Assembly: GCA_041390125.1 (NCBI GenBank)
Contig: JAWKQN010000006.1
Span: 248,001-312,000, forward strand
Direction: 5' to 3'
From: Gemmatimonadota bacterium
GTDB lineage: Bacteria > Gemmatimonadota > Gemmatimonadetes > Longimicrobiales > Gaopeijiaceae
Length of the DNA: 64,000 nt
Shown here: positions 1 to 8,452 of the stretch, in pieces
How the letters are laid out: each line of letters starts with the position of its first letter
Numbering within the stretch: position 1 is the stretch's first letter
Made by a program: the position numbers and the translations under genes
The notes under the pieces: generated by a model
Told to the model about the DNA's origin: nothing
The model's input: the letters and a program-made list of their open reading frames with translations, nothing else
Databases searched by the model: none

Positions 1-501
1 CCACACCATCACCGCGCGGTCGCACCCGTTGTCGCGCATGAACGTGCGGATGTCCTCGCGCAGCTGCTCGGCGAGCTCACGCTTGTTCTTCGCCTGCTTC
101 ACATTGGTGCCGTCGAGGCGCTTGACGTAGCTGCGGTCGAACGCCGCCGGCATGGGACGCACCTTGCGCAGCTCCGCCTCGATCGGATCCAGGTGGGAGC
201 GCTCCAGCACGCCGGCGTTGATCGCGCTGTCGTAGGCGTCGTCGGGGATGGGATCCCACGCGCCGAAGACGAGCTGATCGAGCTCGGCCAGGCCGATGAA
301 CTCGCGGATCAACGGCGCGCGCCCTTCGGTGCGCTTCCCCAGGCGGATGGTGTTCATCTGCGAGAGGCTGCCGATGGGACGCGCCAGACCGCGCTTCGCG
401 GCCTCCACGCCGGCGACGACGGTGGTCGCCACCGCGCCCAATCCGGGCAGCAGCACGCCGACCTTTCCCTGCGCGGGACGGATCTCCGGGCGTTCCTTCA
501 C
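1..501 (-). CDS. ino1: myo-inositol-1-phosphate synthase, N-terminal part (gene cut by window edge)
   Basis: Converts glucose 6-phosphate to 1L-myo-inositol 1-phosphate with bound NAD in the cytoplasm, the first step to inositol lipids or solutes. Only the first 167 codons are present. I chose the GTG at 501 because an AAGGAGA ribosome-binding site sits 7 bases upstream. Seen: the glycine-rich NAD-binding stretch near residues 15-24 (GVLLPGLGAV), then IGSLSQMNTIRLGKRTEGR and KRLDGTNVKQAKNK, all characteristic of the bacterial and archaeal form of the family. It lies 38 bases downstream of a CDP-alcohol phosphatidyltransferase, so the pair probably makes a phosphoinositide lipid. The C-terminal catalytic part is outside the window, so integrity cannot be judged. 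Confidence 0.9.
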   Translation of the reverse strand, partial: MKERPEIRPAQGKVGVLLPGLGAVATTVVAGVEAAKRGLARPIGSLSQMNTIRLGKRTEGRAPLIREFIGLAELDQLVFGAWDPIPDDAYDSAINAGVLERSHLDPIEAELRKVRPMPAAFDRSYVKRLDGTNVKQAKNKRELAEQLREDIRTFMRDNGCDRAVMVW

Positions 502-539
502 GAAGGCTTCTCCTTGGAGCGGAATGTGGACCCCGGTGC

Positions 540-1235
540 TCAGACCGGAGGCTTGGACGACGCGGCCGGCGGGCCCTGCCCGGCCTTGGAGGATTCGAGC
601 GGCACGCCGCCGGCGTGCCGGTACACCCAGATCATGCGCTGCACGGCCGTGATGTTGGTGGTCACGGCCATCAGCACGATGATGCCGCTGATGACGATGC
701 CGTTCCACATCAGACCGAACAGGATGGAGCCCAGACCCAGCAGGACCACGCGCTCCGCGCGCTGCATGAAGCCCACGCTGCAATCGAGACCGAGCGCCTC
801 GGCCCGCGAGCGGGTGTAGGACACCATCATGGAGCCCGACAGGGCCAGGACGATCATGTAGATCATCCAGACGTCGGCGAGCTCGGTCCGCACGTTGTTG
901 TAGAGGGACAGCAACCCGATGAAGACGACCACCTCGCTGATGCGGTCCATGGTCGAGTCGTAGAACGACCCGAACTTGGAGGCCAGTCCGCCCTGGCGCG
1001 CCACCCGCCCGTCGAAGATGTCGAACAGGCCGCCGAGCAGGACGAAGAACCCCGCCGTACGCACGTGGTCGGAGTGGTACAGGAAACCCGCCACCACGGT
1101 GACGATGAATCCGAGCGTGGAGATCAGGTTGGGATGCACGCGATGCCGGACCAGCCACTGCGTGAGCGGCTCGATGATCCGATAGACCGGGAGGCGGAGC
1201 GCCTTGAGGCCCTTCTCGCGTGCGGGCGTGCTCAC
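540..1235 (-). CDS. CDP-alcohol phosphatidyltransferase, probable phosphatidylinositol-phosphate synthase
   Basis: Integral membrane enzyme moving a phosphatidyl group from CDP-diacylglycerol to an alcohol. Seen: the complete family signature D75-G-x2-A-R80-x8-G89-x3-D93-x3-D97, and several hydrophobic helices, for example residues 40-53, 61-74 and a long pair in the C-terminal half. Length 231 aa, normal for the family. The GTG at 1235 overlaps the stop of the upstream YlbF-like gene (GTGA), which fixes the start; reading further upstream only gives a shadow of that gene. The next gene is inositol-phosphate synthase, so inositol phosphate is the most likely acceptor (inference). Glycerol phosphate (PgsA role) is the main alternative. 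Confidence 0.85.
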   Translation of the reverse strand: MSTPAREKGLKALRLPVYRIIEPLTQWLVRHRVHPNLISTLGFIVTVVAGFLYHSDHVRTAGFFVLLGGLFDIFDGRVARQGGLASKFGSFYDSTMDRISEVVVFIGLLSLYNNVRTELADVWMIYMIVLALSGSMMVSYTRSRAEALGLDCSVGFMQRAERVVLLGLGSILFGLMWNGIVISGIIVLMAVTTNITAVQRMIWVYRHAGGVPLESSKAGQGPPAASSKPPV

Positions 1236-1591
1236 GAGGGCAGGATGATGCGGCTCTCGCCGCCCTCTTCGAGGCCGCGCGTGATGGTCTCGTTCACGCG
1301 CATGAGCACCTTGTCGAAGTTGCTCTGCGCGGCCACGAGACGCTGATAGCTCGCGTTGGTCTGCAGCCGACCGAAGGTGTCGTTGTACTGCTCGGCCAGG
1401 GCCTCCTCGGGCTCCTGTCCGGCGCGCAGGGCCTCCGAGACGCGGCCTTCCAGCCCGTCCATCTCCTGCCGCAGCCGGGTGAGATCCTCGTCCTCGTCCG
1501 CCGCGCGGATGGCACGACGCAACGCCTGGTACTCGTCCGTGCGCGCCAGCGCGCCGCCGAGATCCTTGGCCATGTTCAGCAGTGCGGACAT
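1232..1591 (-). CDS. YlbF/YmcA-family small helical protein
   Basis: A 119-residue, almost entirely charged and helical protein resembling the YlbF/YmcA (DUF964) family. In Bacillus those proteins form a complex affecting RNase Y and mRNA maturation; its role in a diderm is not known. Seen: the pattern SALLNMAKDLGGALARTDEYQALRRA at the N terminus, a typical opening for the family, then coiled-coil heptads. No catalytic residues or membrane segment. It overlaps the end of prmC by 16 bases and its stop overlaps the start of the phosphatidyltransferase, so all three are translationally coupled. Confidence 0.75.
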   Translation of the reverse strand: MSALLNMAKDLGGALARTDEYQALRRAIRAADEDEDLTRLRQEMDGLEGRVSEALRAGQEPEEALAEQYNDTFGRLQTNASYQRLVAAQSNFDKVLMRVNETITRGLEEGGESRIILPS

Positions 1592-2541
1592 GCTCGCTCC
1601 CGTCCTCCCGGTTCTTCCCGCTCCTCGCCGGACGGCCGGGACCCGCCACGCGCGGCGAGAAGATAACGATCTCGGCCGCTCAAGTCGCTGCCCACCCGCG
1701 CGGCCGTCCAGGCCCCGCTTTCCTGTGCCAGGGCCAGCAGCGCGGGCCCCTGCGCCGCGCCGATCTCGAGGGCCAGCAGCCCGCCGGGCCGCACCCGCGC
1801 GGCGCCCTCGCGGACGAGCACCCGGAGAAGGTCGAGCCCGTCCGGGCCGGAGAACAGGGCACCGGCAGGCTCATGGTCGACGACCTCGGGCTGGAGGGTC
1901 TCCCGGTCGGCCTGGGCCACGTAGGGAGGGTTGGACACCAGCACGTCGAAGCGCTCGTCCTCGCCCACGGGGGTGAAGGCGTCGCCCGGACGCCATTCGA
2001 TGTCCCCCAGGCCGGTCCGCTCCGCGTTCATGCGCGCCACCTCCAGGGCCTCCGCGGAGACGTCGGTGGCCACCACCCGTCCGAACGTCCCTTCCCGCCG
2101 GAGCGAGAGCGCGATCGCTCCGCTCCCCGTCCCGATCTCGAGGACGTCGGGCGGCTGGCTCTGCGCCGCGGCCCAGCGCAGGACCTCCTCGACCAGCCCC
2201 TCGGTCTCGGGGCGCGGGATGAGGACCCGCGGGTCCACCGCCAGGTCCAGCTCGCGGAAGGCGGCCGAGCCGACGACGTACTGGAGCGGCTCGCGGCGCG
2301 CCCGGCGGCGGAGCAGCGGCCGGAAGACGTCCAGCTCCGCAGGATCGAGCGGACGATCGAAGTGGAGATACAGCTGGAGCCGCGACAGACCCAGCGCGTG
2401 CCCGAGCAGGAGCTCGGTGTCGAGTCGGGCGCGCTCGATGCCCCGCCCCTCCAGATGCGCGGTGCTCCAGCGCAGGAGGTGCAGCACGGTCCAGGGGCGG
2501 CCCGGCGGCGGGGGCTCGACCGGGGCGGCCTGCGAGGTCAC
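1576..2541 (-). CDS. prmC: release factor glutamine N5-methyltransferase PrmC
   Basis: Methylates the glutamine of the GGQ motif in peptide-chain release factors, using S-adenosylmethionine. Seen: substrate-contact motif IPRPETE at residues 108-114, the SAM-binding loop EIGTGSG at 135-141, and the catalytic NPPY at 204-207. Length 321 aa including a short Arg-rich C-terminal tail beyond the usual fold. The GTG start at 2541 overlaps the prfA stop (GTGA). The direct substrate, RF1, is encoded immediately upstream, the classical prfA-prmC pairing. Confidence 0.97.
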   Translation of the reverse strand: MTSQAAPVEPPPPGRPWTVLHLLRWSTAHLEGRGIERARLDTELLLGHALGLSRLQLYLHFDRPLDPAELDVFRPLLRRRARREPLQYVVGSAAFRELDLAVDPRVLIPRPETEGLVEEVLRWAAAQSQPPDVLEIGTGSGAIALSLRREGTFGRVVATDVSAEALEVARMNAERTGLGDIEWRPGDAFTPVGEDERFDVLVSNPPYVAQADRETLQPEVVDHEPAGALFSGPDGLDLLRVLVREGAARVRPGGLLALEIGAAQGPALLALAQESGAWTAARVGSDLSGRDRYLLAARGGSRPSGEEREEPGGRERACPHC

Positions 2542-3638
2542 CCGGCCTCGCCCTCCATGCGCTCCTGCTCCTGCGCCAGACGGAGCGCGGAGACGAGCTC
2601 GCCCAGGTCGCCGTCCAGCACGTCGGGCAGCTGATAGAGGGTCAGCCCGATGCGATGATCGGTCACCCGGTTCTGCGGATAGTTGTACGTGCGGATCTTG
2701 CCCGAGCGGTCGCCGGTGCCGACCTGCAGCTTGCGCTCGCGCGCCCGCTCGGCCTCCTGTTCCGCGATCCGCCGGTCCAACAGGCGCGAGCGCAGCACCT
2801 TGAGCGCCTTGGTCTTGTTCTTCAGCTGCGACTTCTCGTCCTGGCAGGAAACGACCAGACCGGTGGGCAGGTGCGTGATACGCACGGCCGAGTCCGTCGT
2901 GTTCACGGACTGTCCGCCCGGTCCCGAGGAGCGGAAGACGTCGATCCGCAGGTCCTGCGGGTCGATCTCGACGTCGACCTCCTGGGCCTCGGGCAGCACG
3001 GCCACCGTCGCCGCCGACGTATGGATGCGGCCCTGGCTCTCCGTCTCCGGTACGCGCTGTACCCGGTGCACCCCCGACTCGAAGCGCAGACGCCCGTAGG
3101 CGCCTCGGCCCCGCACCGTCACGATGGCCTCCTTGATGGCGCCGGGGATGCCTTCGCTCAGGGACAGCAGTTCGACGTCCCAGCCCTGACGCTCGGCCAG
3201 ACGCCGGTACATGCGCAGCAGCTCGGCCGCGAAGAGGCCGGCCTCGTCCCCACCGGTCCCGGCCCGGACCTCCACCACGGCGGCGCGGTCCTCGAGCGGG
3301 TCCTTGGGGATGAGCAGCTCGCGCACGCGGTCCTGCAGGGCCGGAAGACGCTCCTCGAGATCGTCCACCTCGGCCTGCGCCAGCTCGCGCATCTCCTCGT
3401 CGCCGGTGTCGTCCGTCGAGAGCTCACGCGCGCCCTCGAGCTGACGCTCGAGCGACAGCAGCACGCGGCCCTCGCGCACGGCTTCCTCCAGATCGGCACG
3501 CTCGATCCCCAGATCGCGCAGACGCTCCGGATCGGAGAGCGTCGCCGGATCGGAGAGCGCGCCCTCGATCGCCTCGAAGCGCTCGATGGCGCGCTGGAGA
3601 CGGCTACGCAGGCGCGGATCGACCGCAGGCTGACTCAT
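2538..3638 (-). CDS. prfA: peptide chain release factor 1
   Basis: Recognises UAA and UAG stop codons and triggers peptide release on the ribosome. Seen: GGQ at residues 241-243, the RF1-type P-x-T discriminator as P197-E-T199 within RVPETESQGRIHTSA, and a lysine/arginine-rich C-terminal end. Length 366 aa, usual for RF1. I start at the ATG at 3638. Upstream sequence in the same frame is low-complexity and unrelated to RF1. No strong Shine-Dalgarno is seen there. A sigma70-like promoter lies about 115 bases upstream and prmC follows with a 4-base overlap. Confidence 0.97.
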   Translation of the reverse strand: MSQPAVDPRLRSRLQRAIERFEAIEGALSDPATLSDPERLRDLGIERADLEEAVREGRVLLSLERQLEGARELSTDDTGDEEMRELAQAEVDDLEERLPALQDRVRELLIPKDPLEDRAAVVEVRAGTGGDEAGLFAAELLRMYRRLAERQGWDVELLSLSEGIPGAIKEAIVTVRGRGAYGRLRFESGVHRVQRVPETESQGRIHTSAATVAVLPEAQEVDVEIDPQDLRIDVFRSSGPGGQSVNTTDSAVRITHLPTGLVVSCQDEKSQLKNKTKALKVLRSRLLDRRIAEQEAERARERKLQVGTGDRSGKIRTYNYPQNRVTDHRIGLTLYQLPDVLDGDLGELVSALRLAQEQERMEGEAG

Positions 3639-3752
3639 CGGGGATCTGGAGGCGGTGACAGGTCGCGGGGCCGGGGCCCCGTCCGTGCCGGGCACGTCGG
3701 TCGCGACAGGACGCGTCCGGACGGCGCCGGACCCGAGGAAGGGCGGCGGCCA

Positions 3753-3781
3753 AGTGTAGCCGAAGGCGTGCGGGCGCTCAA
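3753..3781 (-). promoter_or_regulatory. candidate sigma70 promoter for prfA-prmC
   Basis: On the minus strand the -35 box TTGAGC (3776-3781) and the -10 box TACACT (3753-3758) are separated by exactly 17 bases. The -35 box contains the TGA stop of lnt. Predicted start of transcription is near 3746, giving a leader of roughly 108 bases before prfA. Recognised by eye only. Confidence 0.45.
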
Positions 3782-5256
3782 CCGCGCCGCCGGGCCGCCG
3801 CCCAGAGCAACAGGACCGCACCGGCCGCGAAGGGACCGACCAGGTCTCCCGTGCGCGTGAACGGCGTGGCCGGTCCTGTCACGGTGGGCACGCGCAGCGC
3901 GAGCAGCGTGTCGGTCCGCAGCGGCGTGACGGCCGCGAGACGCCCGCGCGCGTCCACAAGGAACGAGGGGCCCGTATTCGCCACGCGCACCGCGGGCCGC
4001 CCGGTCTCGATGGCCCGGAACACCAGATGGGCGGGATGCTGGAGCAGCCCGGAGGTGCCGGCGCCCCGCGCCCGGTACCACGCATCGTTGGTGGGGTTGA
4101 GGAGGAACCCCGCACCCCCGCGCGCCAGGTCGCGCGCCAGCTCCGGGAAGATCGACTCGTAGCAGACCAACACCCCCGCGCGCACGCCCGCGACCTCGAG
4201 GACCCCCGGCGACCGACCCGCGGTCAGGTCGCCGCCCGCGGGCAGGAACGGCGTGCGCTCGAGGATGGGCACGAGCCGGCGCTTGTCGTACTCGACCGGG
4301 TCCAGGCCGTCGGCCCGGACGAGGTGCACACGGTTGGTGCGGGCGCCCGGCATCCCGGGGACGCCCTGCCCCAGCGCCCCCACCACCACCGCGCCCCCCG
4401 ACTGCTCCGCCAGCCCTGCCAGCGCGGCCACCACGGTCGGGCTCCGGGGGACGTCCACCGGGAGCGCGCCCTCGGGCAGCACCACCAGGTCGGCGCGGCG
4501 CCCCTCCACGGCCCGCCCGGCGCGGGCCAGCGCCCGCTCGGCGGTGGCCCGCGGGTCGCCCCGCACCGGCAGGTCCGGCTGGACGATCAGCACGTCGAGG
4601 GTGGGCCCCGCCGGAGCGGGCGCCGGCCAGGCCAGGACGCCCGACGCCAGCCAGGCGGCCGTCCCGACGGCGCGCCCGGCCAGGGCGGACCTGGACGCGC
4701 CCGGCGCGGACAGCCAGCCCGCCCAGGCCCCCTGCGGCAGGGCCAGCCAGAGCCCGACACCGGACGCGCCCACCCAGGGTGCCAGCCCGAGCAGCGCGGG
4801 CAGGCCCGTCAGCCCGTTGGCGAGCGGAAGCCAGGGGAACGCGAAGGGACCCAGATGCCCGCGCAGCCACTCGCCGGCCACCCAGGCCAACGGAAGGGCC
4901 AGGGCGGCCGGGACGCGCGCGGAGCGCAGCGCGTGGGCCGCCACGAGGACGCCGGCGGTGAGCGCCGCGAAGGCCCCCACCAGCGCCGCGAACGCGAGGG
5001 TGCCCCACACGGGCGTGGCCGCCAGCGCAGCCCACGTCCAGGGCAGCAGGAGGGCCCACCCCACCGTTCCCGCGACCGCTCCCAGGCGGGCGGCGGGGCC
5101 GCGCCCCGCAGCGCCGGCGGGCAGGCGCTCGAGCCCGAGCGCCAGGGGCACCAGGACCAGGAAGGGCGCCGGAGAGGGAGGAGCCGGGGGAAACGACGCG
5201 GCCAGCAGCAGCCCGCTGGCCAGCCCGGGCGCGAGCGCGCGGAGCGTCGCGCTCAG
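3778..5256 (-). CDS. lnt: apolipoprotein N-acyltransferase Lnt, probable CTG start
   Basis: Adds the third acyl chain to the N-terminal cysteine of lipoproteins in the inner membrane. Seen: many hydrophobic N-terminal helices, then a nitrilase-type periplasmic domain with the expected catalytic triad: Glu in LPEGALP (about 262), Lys in EYDKRR (about 325) and Cys in LVCYESIFPE (about 365). The first ATG/GTG/TTG in frame is the GTG at 5151, which would cut off the family's first helix. The 35 upstream codons encode a clear Lnt-like N terminus with no stop and no ATG, GTG or TTG. The CTG at 5256 overlaps the preceding stop as CTGA, so I extend to it. The protein would then have 492 residues, near the family norm. 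Confidence 0.85.
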   Translation of the reverse strand: MSATLRALAPGLASGLLLAASFPPAPPSPAPFLVLVPLALGLERLPAGAAGRGPAARLGAVAGTVGWALLLPWTWAALAATPVWGTLAFAALVGAFAALTAGVLVAAHALRSARVPAALALPLAWVAGEWLRGHLGPFAFPWLPLANGLTGLPALLGLAPWVGASGVGLWLALPQGAWAGWLSAPGASRSALAGRAVGTAAWLASGVLAWPAPAPAGPTLDVLIVQPDLPVRGDPRATAERALARAGRAVEGRRADLVVLPEGALPVDVPRSPTVVAALAGLAEQSGGAVVVGALGQGVPGMPGARTNRVHLVRADGLDPVEYDKRRLVPILERTPFLPAGGDLTAGRSPGVLEVAGVRAGVLVCYESIFPELARDLARGGAGFLLNPTNDAWYRARGAGTSGLLQHPAHLVFRAIETGRPAVRVANTGPSFLVDARGRLAAVTPLRTDTLLALRVPTVTGPATPFTRTGDLVGPFAAGAVLLLWAAARRRG

Positions 5257-6266
5257 TCGCCGTCGAGCGGGCGGACCTCGCGCTGCTCGCGAGCCGACCG
5301 GTACGCCGCCTCGATCACGCGCATCAGCCGGACCTGCTCCTCCGACTGCTCCACGGCGCGCTCGCCGATCACCATGCCGACGAAGCGATCCAGGAGTCGG
5401 CGGTAGCCTGCGACGTACAGGTTCTCGCGCGTGGATTGCCGCGGGGTGACGTCGAGCGGACGCCCACCGAGCTGACGGTGCATGGTCAGCGGCGGCAGCC
5501 AGCCCGAGCCTTCACGCCCCAACACGCGGGTGTGGTACTGGTCGGAGTCGGCGAACAGGCTCCAACTGGCCTCGAGCGAGATGGCGATGCCGCTGTCCGT
5601 CTCGGCCAGGACGACCGCGGCGTCCTCCACCTCGTAGTCGCCGGTCAAGGTCACGGCCGTGACCCGCGCCACGTCCGGGTAGCCCACGAGCCACAGACAG
5701 AGGTCGAGGAGCTGCACGCCCAGGTCCATGAGCGCGCCTCCGCCCGCCTCCTCGCGCCGCTGCCGCCACGGCGTGCGCGTCAGCGCCACCTTGCGGTTCA
5801 GCACGCTGCCCGAGACCGAGTAGACGTGACCCAGCTCGCCACCGGCCACGAAGGAGCGCAGCGCCGTGACGTCGGGCCGGTGGCGGTGGGAGAGCCCCAC
5901 CACGAGAGCACGGTCCCGCTCCTGCGCCGCGGCCACCAGGCGGGCCGCACCGTCACTCGTGAGGGCGACGGGACGCTCGACCAGCACGTGCTTCCCGGCT
6001 TCGATGGCCGCGAGCGCCTGTTCCTCGTGCCGCACGTTGGGGGTGGCGATCACGATGGCGTCGAGCCCCGGATCCTCGATCAGCGCCCGGTCGTCCAGGA
6101 TGCGCTCGATCCCGAAGCGGGACGCGACCTCGCGGGCCTTCAGGCCGTCCAGATCCGAGACGGCGGCGATCTCCACGTCGTCCCGTCCGGCCAGCAGCGG
6201 CAGGTGGGCCACCTGGCTGACCGCTCCCGTCCCGAGGATTCCAAGGCGAATCCTCGCTGTGCTCAT
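5253..6266 (-). CDS. Gfo/Idh/MocA-family NAD(P)-dependent dehydrogenase
   Basis: Cytoplasmic oxidoreductase of the glucose-fructose oxidoreductase/inositol dehydrogenase family; the substrate is probably a sugar or cyclitol. Seen: N-terminal Rossmann nucleotide motif LGILGTGAVSQ near residues 7-17, the ERPVALT variant of the usual EKP motif after GKHVLV, and GGGALMDLGVQLLDLCLW in the C-terminal domain, where D and H/Q residues usually sit. Length 337 aa. ATG at 6266 overlaps the stop of the upstream outer-membrane protein gene (ATGA), and its own stop overlaps the proposed lnt start. Inositol dehydrogenase is possible given ino1 nearby, but this is only inference. Confidence 0.85.
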   Translation of the reverse strand: MSTARIRLGILGTGAVSQVAHLPLLAGRDDVEIAAVSDLDGLKAREVASRFGIERILDDRALIEDPGLDAIVIATPNVRHEEQALAAIEAGKHVLVERPVALTSDGAARLVAAAQERDRALVVGLSHRHRPDVTALRSFVAGGELGHVYSVSGSVLNRKVALTRTPWRQRREEAGGGALMDLGVQLLDLCLWLVGYPDVARVTAVTLTGDYEVEDAAVVLAETDSGIAISLEASWSLFADSDQYHTRVLGREGSGWLPPLTMHRQLGGRPLDVTPRQSTRENLYVAGYRRLLDRFVGMVIGERAVEQSEEQVRLMRVIEAAYRSAREQREVRPLDGD

Positions 6267-6955
6267 CGTATGCGCTCTCCGGGGATGGACTCTCCGAACA
6301 TGACCTGCCCGCCGGCCCGGAACTCGAAGGCCCGCAGGTCCTCCAGCACATTGTAGCGCACGAGGCCGTAGACCCGCATCCGGTCCGAGAGGGGCACCTC
6401 GAGCCCGGTGTGGGCGTTGAGGCCCACCCGCCAGGAGTCGAGGAGGTCCTCGACGAAGGTATCCTCGATGGCCGCGCCCGAGCCGTTGAGGAAGTGCGCG
6501 GAGGCGCCCACGCCGGCGAGGGTCAGGATCCCGGCGGAGGGGACGGCCCACACGAAATGGCCGTCCACGCCGAGCGCCAGGTCCGACCACTGCAGCGTGC
6601 CCAGGTTGACGTCGGGCGCCGGCGTGCTGTCGGGCAGCTCCTGCGCGATCAGCGCTTCGACCTGCGTCTCCAGCTCACGGACCTCGGACGCCTTGAAGTC
6701 GGAGGACCACCAGCTGATGTGCGGCACGATGCGGAAGCTGGGCCCGAGATACCCCAGGTCCACGCGCGCGCCCAGGCTGGCCGTCGCGTCCACGCGGTTG
6801 GGTGCGACCCAGCCGACGTCGAGGCCGATGCCCCGGAACGACAGGTTCTCGTAGTCGAACTCCGTCAGGTCCGGCCGCTGGGCCGCCGCGGGCACCGCGC
6901 CGGCGATCCCCGCCATCACCCCCATCCCCACCACCACCAAGCCACGCATCCTCAC
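6263..6955 (-). CDS. secreted outer-membrane beta-barrel-like protein of unknown function
   Basis: About 230 residues with an N-terminal signal peptide ending AVPAAAQ, followed by alternating hydrophobic/polar strands such as GIGLDVGWVAP, ATASLGARVDLGYLG and MRVYGLVRYNVLED. This is the pattern of a small outer-membrane barrel, and the protein ends in a strand-like segment. I recognise no named family. The GTG at 6955 is preferred because GAGGAGG lies 6 bases upstream; the ATG at 6949 is the alternative. It is linked by a 4-base overlap to the dehydrogenase downstream and starts 19 bases after rimO, whose operon it probably shares. Confidence 0.7.
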   Translation of the reverse strand: MRMRGLVVVGMGVMAGIAGAVPAAAQRPDLTEFDYENLSFRGIGLDVGWVAPNRVDATASLGARVDLGYLGPSFRIVPHISWWSSDFKASEVRELETQVEALIAQELPDSTPAPDVNLGTLQWSDLALGVDGHFVWAVPSAGILTLAGVGASAHFLNGSGAAIEDTFVEDLLDSWRVGLNAHTGLEVPLSDRMRVYGLVRYNVLEDLRAFEFRAGGQVMFGESIPGERIR

Positions 6956-6974
6956 GTGCCGCCTCCTCGCTGGG

Positions 6975-8357
6975 TCATTCGCCCGGGCCCGGGAGCCGGG
7001 CCACCAGGTCGTGCTCTTCGGCATCCTCGATGGCGACCCGCACGAAGTCGCCGGGTCGGGGCTCCGGCGCGGAGGCGGACCCGTCCCGCAGGATGCGGGT
7101 CACGCCGTCCACGTCGAGCGCCTGTCCCGCCGTGCGCGCCACCCACGCGAAGTCCGGGTCGTCCGGCGTGGCGTGGTCGATCAGCGCGGTGCGGGTGGTC
7201 CCCACCTGTTCCAGGTTGGCCTCGAGGGAGATGCGGGCCTGCCGCTCCATCAGCTCCTCCAGGCGCTCGCGCGCGAGGGACTCGGAGACCTGTCCGGGAT
7301 AGTCGGCCGCGGGCGTGCCCTCCTCCACGGAATAGGTGAAGGCCCCTACGCGCTCGATGCGCAACTCCTCCAGCAGATCGAGCAGGCGCTGGAAGTCGTC
7401 GTCGGTCTCGCCGGGGAAGCCCACGATGACCGTGGTGCGCAGCGTGAGGTCCGGGACACTGTCCCGCAGCCAGCCCACCCGCTCGCGGATCGTGGCCTGT
7501 CGCTCCGGACGGCGCATGGCCGCCAGCACGGCGTCGCTGCCGTGTTGCAGCGGCATGTCCAGGTAGGGGAGGATCCTGGGCTGCGACGCCATCAGGTCCA
7601 CCAGGTCCCGCGTCAGACCGGACGGATACATGTAGAACAGGCGGTACCAGGGGACGTCGGTCCCCTCCAGCAGCGCCCGCAACAGATCCGGCAGGAGAGG
7701 AGCCTCTTGTCCGATCCGGCGTCGGAGGTCACGCCCGTACCAGGTCGTGTCCTGCGAGATGACGTTCAGCTCCTTGACGCCGCGCCGCCCGAGGAGCGCG
7801 GCCTCCTCCACGAGCGCGTCCAACGGAGCGGAGCGGTGCAGGCCCCGCATGGACGGGATCGCACAGAACGCGCAGGTGTGATCGCAGCCTTCGCTGATCT
7901 TCAGGTAGGTCGTGTGCGGCGTGGCGCTGGTCAGGACCCGCAGCGGCCGCTCCATCAGCGGGATGGTCTCCTGCTCCAGCAGCCCGCGGTCGGTCAACTC
8001 CGGCAACAGACGATCGAGCTCGCTCAGCCCGAGGAACAGGTCCACCTCCGGGAGCTCGCGCTCCAGATCCGCCTTGTAGCGCTGCACCAGGCACCCGACC
8101 GCCACGACCGCCCGCACCCCGCGGGTCTCCTTGAGCTGGCAGGCCTCGAGGAGGGTCTCGATGGACTCCTCCTTGGCGGCTTCGATGAAGCCGCAGGTGT
8201 TGATCAACACCACGTCCGCGTCGGCGGGGTCGGGCGAGACCCGCGCGCCGCCCGCGAGCAGCGCGGCCAGGATGCGCTCCGAATCGACGGTGTTCTTGTC
8301 GCAGCCGAGCGTGACCAGGCTGACCCGGGTCCCGTGGTCCGATCCGATCGCATCCAC
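6975..8357 (-). CDS. rimO: ribosomal protein S12 methylthiotransferase RimO
   Basis: Radical-SAM enzyme that methylthiolates the conserved aspartate of ribosomal protein S12. Seen: N-terminal cluster cysteines in TLGCDKNTVDSE, NTCGF and VGCLVQ, then the radical-SAM triad CDHTCAFC, ISQDTTWYG, and a C-terminal TRAM-like domain. CDHTCAFC and the SLGCxKNxVDSE type opening favour RimO over MiaB. Length from GTG 8357 is 460 aa. A TTG at 8456 overlapping the lolA stop (TTGA) is also in frame, and would add 33 residues of no clear homology. I keep the shorter form. Confidence 0.93.
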   Translation of the reverse strand: MDAIGSDHGTRVSLVTLGCDKNTVDSERILAALLAGGARVSPDPADADVVLINTCGFIEAAKEESIETLLEACQLKETRGVRAVVAVGCLVQRYKADLERELPEVDLFLGLSELDRLLPELTDRGLLEQETIPLMERPLRVLTSATPHTTYLKISEGCDHTCAFCAIPSMRGLHRSAPLDALVEEAALLGRRGVKELNVISQDTTWYGRDLRRRIGQEAPLLPDLLRALLEGTDVPWYRLFYMYPSGLTRDLVDLMASQPRILPYLDMPLQHGSDAVLAAMRRPERQATIRERVGWLRDSVPDLTLRTTVIVGFPGETDDDFQRLLDLLEELRIERVGAFTYSVEEGTPAADYPGQVSESLARERLEELMERQARISLEANLEQVGTTRTALIDHATPDDPDFAWVARTAGQALDVDGVTRILRDGSASAPEPRPGDFVRVAIEDAEEHDLVARLPGPGE

Positions 8358-8452
8358 GGCCCGCGGCGCCGTGAGCGTGCCGGGGCCCGCGGGGGCCAGC
8401 GGGAAGACGGGAAGGTCCCGGGAACGGGCCCGGGCGCTGCGCCGGTCGTCGC

